This document shows, in pieces, positions 24,469 to 29,157 of a stretch of DNA of 29,157 nucleotides. Both the position numbers and the translations under genes were made by a program. Origin of the DNA: UBA9464 sp003445095 (lineage in GTDB: Bacteria > Verrucomicrobiota > Verrucomicrobiia > Limisphaerales > UBA9464); NCBI GenBank assembly GCA_035437945.1, contig DAOMZG010000062.1, forward strand, positions 1 to 29,157. Reading direction: 5' to 3'. Below the pieces are notes generated by a model. It saw nothing but the letters and a program-made list of their open reading frames with translations, ran no database searches and had not been told where the DNA came from. Numbering within the stretch: the first letter of the stretch is position 1; every line of letters begins with the position of its first letter.

Positions 24469-24486
24469 CGGCGACTTGCCTCGCCG
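24469..24486 (+). repeat. Small hairpin after sodA
   Basis: CGGCGA (24469-24474) pairs perfectly with TCGCCG (24481-24486) around CTTGCC, 57 nt after the sod stop. There is no T-run. It may be a weak transcript end or one REP unit; the rest of the 194-nt gap before the TPR gene shows nothing I can name. Confidence 0.3.
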
Positions 24487-24606
24487 AAGTCTGGCCAAGG
24501 CGGGAGGCGCGAACGCCCTCTAAAAGGTCGCGATCGCCCTCATTCCGGTTCCCCGTCGAATCGCCTTTTCGCGCTGCGTGTTTGCCCTTAGAACCCGTGG
24601 GTTTTC

Positions 24607-25572
24607 ATGAAACTGGGTGTCCGCATTTGCCTGTATGTGATCTTGGCCGTGATCGCGGCCATCTTCTTTGGCCGGTTTAAGCGGGCCTACTCCGAGGGTG
24701 TTGATCGCGGCCGCGCGGCCGCTCAGCTCGCCTCGGCCGTCGACGCCGCACCAACGGACGCAGCGTCGGTGCCGACCAATTCCCCAACCGCGGACCAAAT
24801 CACCACGACCAACACGGCCGTAAGCCCTCCGTCGACGCCGGCGGCGGCCGGAGACGACGGCAGCATTACCAACGCGGGAACAAACCCGGGAACCGGCGCT
24901 CCCGCCCAGCGCCCAGCGGCTCCTCGCAAGGCAGCGGCAGTGATCTTTTTCGGCGTCTTCCTGCTGGCGCTGCTCTGCTTGGGCGGGCTGGTTGCCTGGG
25001 AGATTTCCCGTCACTTTGGCAATCGCGCCGGTCGTTCAGTCATGGCGGAGGATTGGGTAGAACGGCGCGACCCAGAATATGACAAGGGCGAGGAGGAATG
25101 GGCCAAAGGAAATCACCTCGAGGCCATCAGCCTCATGCGCGAATACCTGAAGAAGAATCCCGACGAACAGCACGTCGCACTGCGGATTGCCGAGATTTAC
25201 GAGAAGGACCTGAACAACCCGGTGGCGGCTGTGTTGGAGATTGAAGAGGTTTTAACGCGCAAACTCGGTCGGGAGAAGTGGGGTTGGACGGCCGTCCGTT
25301 TGTCGAATTTGTACTCGGGACGTCTAAATCAGCCCGATAAGGCGTTGGCCCTGCTCCAGCGAATCGTCAATGAGTACAGCGAAACCGGAGCCGCGAAGAA
25401 AGCCCGCCAACGGCTCGGAATTCCGGAGCCCGAAGAGACCGGAATTGCCCCGGAGCCTGAAACGGACGCGCCACCGTCCGAAGCCAGTTCAGCCGAACCG
25501 GCCCCACTTACGCCACCACCGGAAGACAATTCGGGGCCCGGTTTGCCGAAGGGTTTTCGGCCGAAAAAGTGA
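24607..25572 (+). CDS. TPR-repeat membrane protein
   Basis: This protein of 321 residues has no assigned function. A first membrane helix (about 8-21) is followed by a low-complexity linker rich in Ala, Pro, Thr and Asn (about 38-105) and a second helix (about 111-132). The domain beyond holds tetratricopeptide-type helical pairs: YDKGEEEWAKGNHLEAISLM, then HVALRIAEIYEKDLNNPVAA, then WTAVRLSNLYSGRLNQPDKA. The tail is rich in Pro and Glu. TPR proteins scaffold envelope complexes. It starts 194 nt after sod and converges on the cyclotransferase gene with 50 nt between the stops. Confidence 0.8.
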   Translation: MKLGVRICLYVILAVIAAIFFGRFKRAYSEGVDRGRAAAQLASAVDAAPTDAASVPTNSPTADQITTTNTAVSPPSTPAAAGDDGSITNAGTNPGTGAPAQRPAAPRKAAAVIFFGVFLLALLCLGGLVAWEISRHFGNRAGRSVMAEDWVERRDPEYDKGEEEWAKGNHLEAISLMREYLKKNPDEQHVALRIAEIYEKDLNNPVAAVLEIEEVLTRKLGREKWGWTAVRLSNLYSGRLNQPDKALALLQRIVNEYSETGAAKKARQRLGIPEPEETGIAPEPETDAPPSEASSAEPAPLTPPPEDNSGPGLPKGFRPKK

Positions 25573-25622
25573 GTCCCCCGAAGACATTCGCGTTAATCAG
25601 CGGCTACGGCTGCTTTGTTCGC

Positions 25623-26099
25623 CTAACGAGCTTTGCCTAAGGGCAGCCAACTGCGGAGCTCATCGATATACGTTGCCGGCAGCCCCAGCGCTACTGCGGC
25701 CGCGATGATCCCCTCCAGGTATCCCGGTTGCGGCGATCCTGGGACACTGCTCACCGCTCGATAGCACAAAGCGCGAACCGTTTGGCCGGCGCTGTCGCCC
25801 ACGTTCAACCACTCCTTCGTGTATAACCCTTCGCCAATGCCCTCGTACTGGTCGAGCGCGGGTTCATCGAGAAGGTTCAACTGCCAAAGCAGTCCATAAG
25901 TTGTCCGACCTTCCATCGGCACCACCGTGGCGTAACCAGTCTCGTTGATCAGAAATCGCCAGCCTTCAAGCGTCGCCAATCGCCACACCCGCGAGCGCGG
26001 ACAGCGCTCTTGCGTCGGAGCCAACTCCATGTTCGATCCATAGGCGAAGTAAAGGGACTGCACCCCGGGGTTTTCGCGCGGTCGAACCGGTGGAGTCAA
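25623..26099 (-). CDS. Gamma-glutamylcyclotransferase-like (AIG2/GGCT family) protein
   Basis: Members of this fold cyclise gamma-glutamyl groups to 5-oxoproline, releasing an amino acid or amine, or have related roles. The 158 residues open with LYFAYGSNM (17-24), the YGSN substrate loop, and the catalytic-glutamate region DQYEGIGEG (E86) is present. CYRA and a C-terminal helical segment follow. The length fits the single-domain family. The ATG at 26099 is used; YGSN usually lies within the first 10-20 residues, which supports it. It stands alone, convergent with the TPR gene and divergent from the delta-60 protein. The exact substrate is not predictable. Confidence 0.88.
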   Translation of the reverse strand: MTPPVRPRENPGVQSLYFAYGSNMELAPTQERCPRSRVWRLATLEGWRFLINETGYATVVPMEGRTTYGLLWQLNLLDEPALDQYEGIGEGLYTKEWLNVGDSAGQTVRALCYRAVSSVPGSPQPGYLEGIIAAAVALGLPATYIDELRSWLPLGKAR

Positions 26100-26239
26100 C
26101 GAGTCAGCAGTGGGGCAAAACAGGAGAGAAAGCCTTGAAGTCGCTTTGATCCCGGAAATTCTGATCTTCTCTGTGGATGGCGGCTCTCGCGAATCTCACG
26201 AGTGGCCCGATGGTTGTTTTCTGCGAACCAAGGGTCCAT

Positions 26240-26292
26240 GCTCCGAGCATCGCTCGAGCAGGCTCACTCGTAATCCGTTGGGGTTATCGGTG
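26240..26292 (+). other. tRNA-like fragment, possibly a decayed tRNA or attachment remnant
   Basis: In the gap between the cyclotransferase and the delta-60 gene, the segment GAGCAG, a few bases, then ACTCGTAATCCGTTGGGGTT resembles the D-stem and anticodon-to-variable part of a tRNA with a CGT (Thr) anticodon. The 5' anticodon stem does not pair, and no GGTTCRA T-loop follows (GGTGTAAGAAG instead), so it is not a working tRNA. The likeness is by eye and from memory. Nothing else is seen in the gap 26100-26357. Confidence 0.2.
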
Positions 26293-26357
26293 TAAGAAGA
26301 TTCTCGCTCAGCGCGATCCTTCACACAAACAGCCCCACTGCTGGAATCGTTTTGCTT

Positions 26358-28769
26358 ATGAAGACTGACTTCTTTGTCCGGATATTGGGTCGCACGCGCG
26401 TCACGAAGTGGATTCTCCTGGGACTGTTGATGGCACGGGCGTCCGCACAGCCTGCTCCGACCCCACTGGCGAACTTCTGGCATCCAGACGCTCCCGTGTA
26501 TGCGCTCGCGAGCTTAGGTGATTCGCTCTATCTGGGCGGCGCGTTTGGCTACGTGGGACCATTCAACGGCCCACTCGGCGGCGCTCGGCTCGATTCCGGC
26601 GCCGTCTCTCTTCAAGTTCCAGCAGTCACCGGAACCGTCTATGCCGTGGCTCACGATGGAGCGGGCAACCGTTATTTCGGTGGAAGTTTCGTGGTCGCCG
26701 CCGGCGCGCTGACGAATCTCATCAGAGTGTTTCCGTGGGGAAGTGTGGACTGGAACTTTCGACCGAATCCCGACGGAGCCGTCCGCGCACTGGCGTTTGG
26801 AGAGAATCACACCCTCTACGTCGGAGGCGATTTCGGCAAAATCGCGGGATCAACTCGCAAGTTTTTGACGGGCCTCGACCCGAATACGGGAACGATCAAC
26901 GCTTGGGGACCCGTAGCGCAGGGCAGTGTCTTAGCGATGGCGGTTGCGGACGATACCGTTTACCTCGGAGGTAAGTTCTCGAGCCTGGGCGGACAGAGCC
27001 GGCCACGCCTGGCCGCAGTGGATGCCTTGACGGGCGCGCTCAAACCATGGAATCCCGGTGCGAGCGGCGGTTCCGCGGAAGTTCGAACGATATCGGTGGA
27101 CGGGAACACGGTGTACGTGGGAGGAGTTTTCACCAGTTGCGGCGGGAAGCCGCGGAATCGGATTGCGGCGCTGGACATGGCAGGCGTCGCGACCGCGTGG
27201 AATCCGAATGGCGGGAGTGCCTCCGGTGACGCGGTGAATGCCCTGGTCGTGATCGGGCCATCGATATTCGTGGCAGGATCCTTCAGTAGCATTGGGTCGC
27301 TGAATCGAACAAATCTCGCCGCCGTTGATCTGGTGAGCGGGTTGGCCGTTCCGACGTTTGAACCGCAGATAAGTGGGCCCGTGTCGGCTTTAGCAGCTCT
27401 GGGCAATGAACTGATTGTTGGCGGACGTTTTAGCCGACTCAACGACCTCCCGCGTCGGAGCCTCGCTCGGCTGGACGCCGCGACGGGGAACCTTAGCCCC
27501 TGGGAAGTGCCAGTTTCTTCTCTCAATTCCGCCACCACCGCAGCGGTACTCGCGCTCGCAGCAACCGACGTCGAACTGCTGATCGGCGGGGATTTTCTAA
27601 GCATCGGTGGGGTCCTTCGTTCGCGGCTCGCTGCGCTGAACATGACCTCGGGGGCGGCGACTCCGTGGGATCCGAGCGCTGACCGTGACGTGTACACTTT
27701 GGCGGCCTCGGCGTCGGCGATTTATGCGGGTGGACTCTTTACCAACGTGGCCGGGCAAGCCCGTAGCCGGCTCGCTGCCGTCAGCCCCGCCGGAGCGTTA
27801 TTACCTTTCAATCCTGGCGTCACTGCGACCGCGGCTAACGGAGTACTTACCCTGGCGTTGGACGGAACCAAGCTATACGTCGGTGGTAACTTCACCGCGG
27901 TGGGCCCGTCGAATCGCACCAGCCTTGCGCTCCTGCATCTGCCCGATGGACTGATTGACCAATGGGGCCCGGCTGTATCTGGGGGTGCCGTCCGCGTCGT
28001 CGTGCCCGCCGCCAGCAGCACCTATGTCGGCGGCGACTTCACTTCGATCGCCGGCGCCAGTCGGCCGTATCTTGCTCGCCTATCGACTACCGGACGCGGG
28101 ACAAATCTGTCCGCCTTTCTGCCGGCGCCGAACGGTAAGGTATACTCGGTATTACCCCGGGACAACGACCTCTTTGTCGGGGGCGAGTTCAGCACGATCG
28201 GTGGCCAGAGTCGAAATCGATTAGCCCGACTTGACGCTACGACTGGCGCGGCCGCGGCCGCTTGGAATCCAGGCATCGGTGTCTCGGGCCAACTTCGCGT
28301 CGCCGCTCTGCTGCAATCCGGTCCGGCGCTCTACTTGGGTGGAACCTTCAGCTCAGCTGGCGGAGAGTTTCGCAACCGATTGGCCAGTTTGAATCAGGCA
28401 ACAGCCGTCGCAACGACTTGGAATCCGGATGTGAATCAGCCCGTTCAAGCTCTCGCCAGAGCCGGTGGCCGACTCTTCGTCGCGGGAAATTTTACCACCT
28501 TCGGCGGCGGGTTTGTTCCCTATCTCGCGGCACTTGATTCAGGGCCGCATCTCCTGGCCAGCGCCGTTCAACCGGACGGCGGAGTTCAGTTTGATGTCAC
28601 GACGGGCGATGGCGCGGGAACAACGATGTCGGTCGAAGCTGCCTCCAGCTTGGTCAATCCCATTTGGGAAACTCTCGATTCGTTTCCGGTTACGGGGTCG
28701 ACGGTGACCTTCGACGATCCCAGCGCCGCGACGAAGGTTTCGCGCTTTTACCGGGCCGTGGTGGAGTAA
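26358..28769 (+). CDS. Secreted delta-60 (DUF5122) repeat beta-propeller protein
   Basis: This exported protein of 803 residues has unknown function. Its N-terminal signal peptide ends near ASAQ (30/31). The body is about 14 copies of a roughly 50-residue repeat with a consensus like VxALA...LYVGGDFxxxGG, then RxRLAALD, TGxxxxWNP. Each copy probably makes one propeller blade, so the body fits two seven-bladed propellers. The C-terminus (from about 725) is a separate module ending SRFYRAVVE that recalls the small secreted protein at 3945-4385. ATG 26358 is chosen; a TTG at 26352 in the same frame would add two residues. Copies differ by many residues, so the repeats are old. Such proteins are frequent in Verrucomicrobia and may bind sugars or cell-surface partners. 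Confidence 0.85.
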   Translation: MKTDFFVRILGRTRVTKWILLGLLMARASAQPAPTPLANFWHPDAPVYALASLGDSLYLGGAFGYVGPFNGPLGGARLDSGAVSLQVPAVTGTVYAVAHDGAGNRYFGGSFVVAAGALTNLIRVFPWGSVDWNFRPNPDGAVRALAFGENHTLYVGGDFGKIAGSTRKFLTGLDPNTGTINAWGPVAQGSVLAMAVADDTVYLGGKFSSLGGQSRPRLAAVDALTGALKPWNPGASGGSAEVRTISVDGNTVYVGGVFTSCGGKPRNRIAALDMAGVATAWNPNGGSASGDAVNALVVIGPSIFVAGSFSSIGSLNRTNLAAVDLVSGLAVPTFEPQISGPVSALAALGNELIVGGRFSRLNDLPRRSLARLDAATGNLSPWEVPVSSLNSATTAAVLALAATDVELLIGGDFLSIGGVLRSRLAALNMTSGAATPWDPSADRDVYTLAASASAIYAGGLFTNVAGQARSRLAAVSPAGALLPFNPGVTATAANGVLTLALDGTKLYVGGNFTAVGPSNRTSLALLHLPDGLIDQWGPAVSGGAVRVVVPAASSTYVGGDFTSIAGASRPYLARLSTTGRGTNLSAFLPAPNGKVYSVLPRDNDLFVGGEFSTIGGQSRNRLARLDATTGAAAAAWNPGIGVSGQLRVAALLQSGPALYLGGTFSSAGGEFRNRLASLNQATAVATTWNPDVNQPVQALARAGGRLFVAGNFTTFGGGFVPYLAALDSGPHLLASAVQPDGGVQFDVTTGDGAGTTMSVEAASSLVNPIWETLDSFPVTGSTVTFDDPSAATKVSRFYRAVVE

Positions 28770-28874
28770 CCGCAGTCCTTCGGGCGGCCGAATCGCGGCC
28801 AACCGGAATTTCGGAATTTCGGCTGCCGGCTTGCGGTTGGGCCTCAGTTTTCTAACGTCCCGCGCCCGTTCGTT

Positions 28875-29157
28875 ATGGCGTTTCTCAACGATCACTATCT
28901 CAAGCTCAAGTCCGGTTACCTGTTTCCCGAAATCGGTCGCCGCGTCAAAGCCTTCAGCGAAGCCCATCCCGAGGCCGCGGCGCGACTAATTCGCTGTGGT
29001 ATCGGCGACGTGACTGAGCCACTTCCGCCCGCGGTCATCGCAGCCTTGCACCGAGCGGTGGAGGAGCTGTCAGCACGCGCTACTTTCAAGGGATATGGTC
29101 CAGAGCAAGGCTACGAATGGTTACGCGCCGCGATTGCGCAAAACGATTATCGCGCCC
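28875..29157 (+). CDS. dapL: LL-diaminopimelate aminotransferase, 3' truncated
   Basis: DapL makes LL-diaminopimelate directly from tetrahydrodipicolinate, a one-step branch of lysine and peptidoglycan precursor synthesis known in plants, Chlamydiae and Verrucomicrobia. Only 94 residues are seen before the window ends. MAFLNDHYLKLKSGYLFPEI, then AARLIRCGIGDVTEPLPPAV and TFKGYGPEQGYEWLRAAIA, match the family start closely: the LxxxYLFPEI opening, the GIGDVTxPLP substrate loop and YGPEQGYxxLR. The PLP lysine lies beyond the edge. ATG at 28875 begins the family; there is no Shine-Dalgarno. It starts 105 nt after the delta-60 gene, and that gap holds a weak stem GGCCG/CGGCC at 28786-28800. Confidence 0.93.
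   Translation, partial: MAFLNDHYLKLKSGYLFPEIGRRVKAFSEAHPEAAARLIRCGIGDVTEPLPPAVIAALHRAVEELSARATFKGYGPEQGYEWLRAAIAQNDYRA

Noticed and set aside
26240..26292. Functional tRNA gene
   Set aside because: The anticodon stem does not pair and there is no T-loop or acceptor pairing; kept only as a possible relic.
26960..27697. 245-codon minus-strand frame with internal repeats
   Set aside because: It mirrors the delta-60 repeats on the opposite strand; the repeats explain its regularity.
26358..28769. CRISPR-like or DNA tandem repeat array
   Set aside because: The repeats are at protein level (about 50 residues, diverged at DNA level) inside one open frame, with no identical short repeats.

Overview
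This is a GC-rich (about 60%) bacterial chromosome segment. It most resembles a Verrucomicrobiota genome of the Pedosphaera/Limisphaerales kind. The signs are a DUF1587/DUF1592/DUF1588/DUF1585 'planctomycete-type' cytochrome, a secreted protein rich in delta-60 (DUF5122) repeats, a small secreted protein with GGPF-type repeats ending in YFRL, an LL-diaminopimelate aminotransferase start, REP-like hairpin repeats between genes, and gene starts that almost all lack a Shine-Dalgarno sequence. The lineage call is inference from gene content. A 100-N assembly gap at 14691-14790 shows that this is a draft scaffold.

Layout. 1-4385: argC (5' truncated) and trpS on +, then a zinc alcohol dehydrogenase (-) divergent from a DedA membrane protein (+), then a small secreted protein (-). 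4660-9727, all on -: the large DUF1592 cytochrome, and a gnd-zwf pair for the oxidative pentose phosphate pathway. 9864-10056: a short element with inverted-repeat ends. 10117-11404 (-): ispF, a 93-aa protein and a DUF456 membrane protein in one tight operon. 11459-11594: a head-to-head REP pair between divergent ispF and trpD. 11661-16454 (+): trpD, proS (split only by the assembly gap), an unknown single-pass membrane protein, and a signal peptidase I translationally coupled to it. 16560-16870: decayed remnant of an N-acyl-D-amino-acid deacylase. 16942-18813 (-): a tiny CxxC lipoprotein and a PQQ-type sugar dehydrogenase. 18923-19145: a second copy of the short element. 19302-22329 (+): a secreted isochorismatase/CHB_HEX/NPCBM fusion and a TetA-like MFS exporter. 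22512-23551 (-): a second signal peptidase coupled to an NTF2-like membrane-anchored protein. 23681-25572 (+): a Tat-exported Mn-type superoxide dismutase and a TPR membrane protein. 25623-26099 (-): a gamma-glutamylcyclotransferase-like protein. 26358-28769 (+): a secreted protein with 14 delta-60 repeats. 28875-end (+): the start of dapL.

Most of the window is housekeeping metabolism (Arg, Trp, Lys, isoprenoid, pentose phosphate, two aminoacyl-tRNA synthetases) mixed with a large secreted/envelope set: two type I signal peptidases, a Tat protein, a lipoprotein and several Sec-exported proteins. I found no prophage, CRISPR array, transposase or defence island. The most interesting signals are the isochorismatase fusion, the two signal-peptidase cassettes, the 14-blade propeller protein, a perfect palindrome upstream of the CxxC lipoprotein, the two repeat families, and the duplicated flanks of the N gap.
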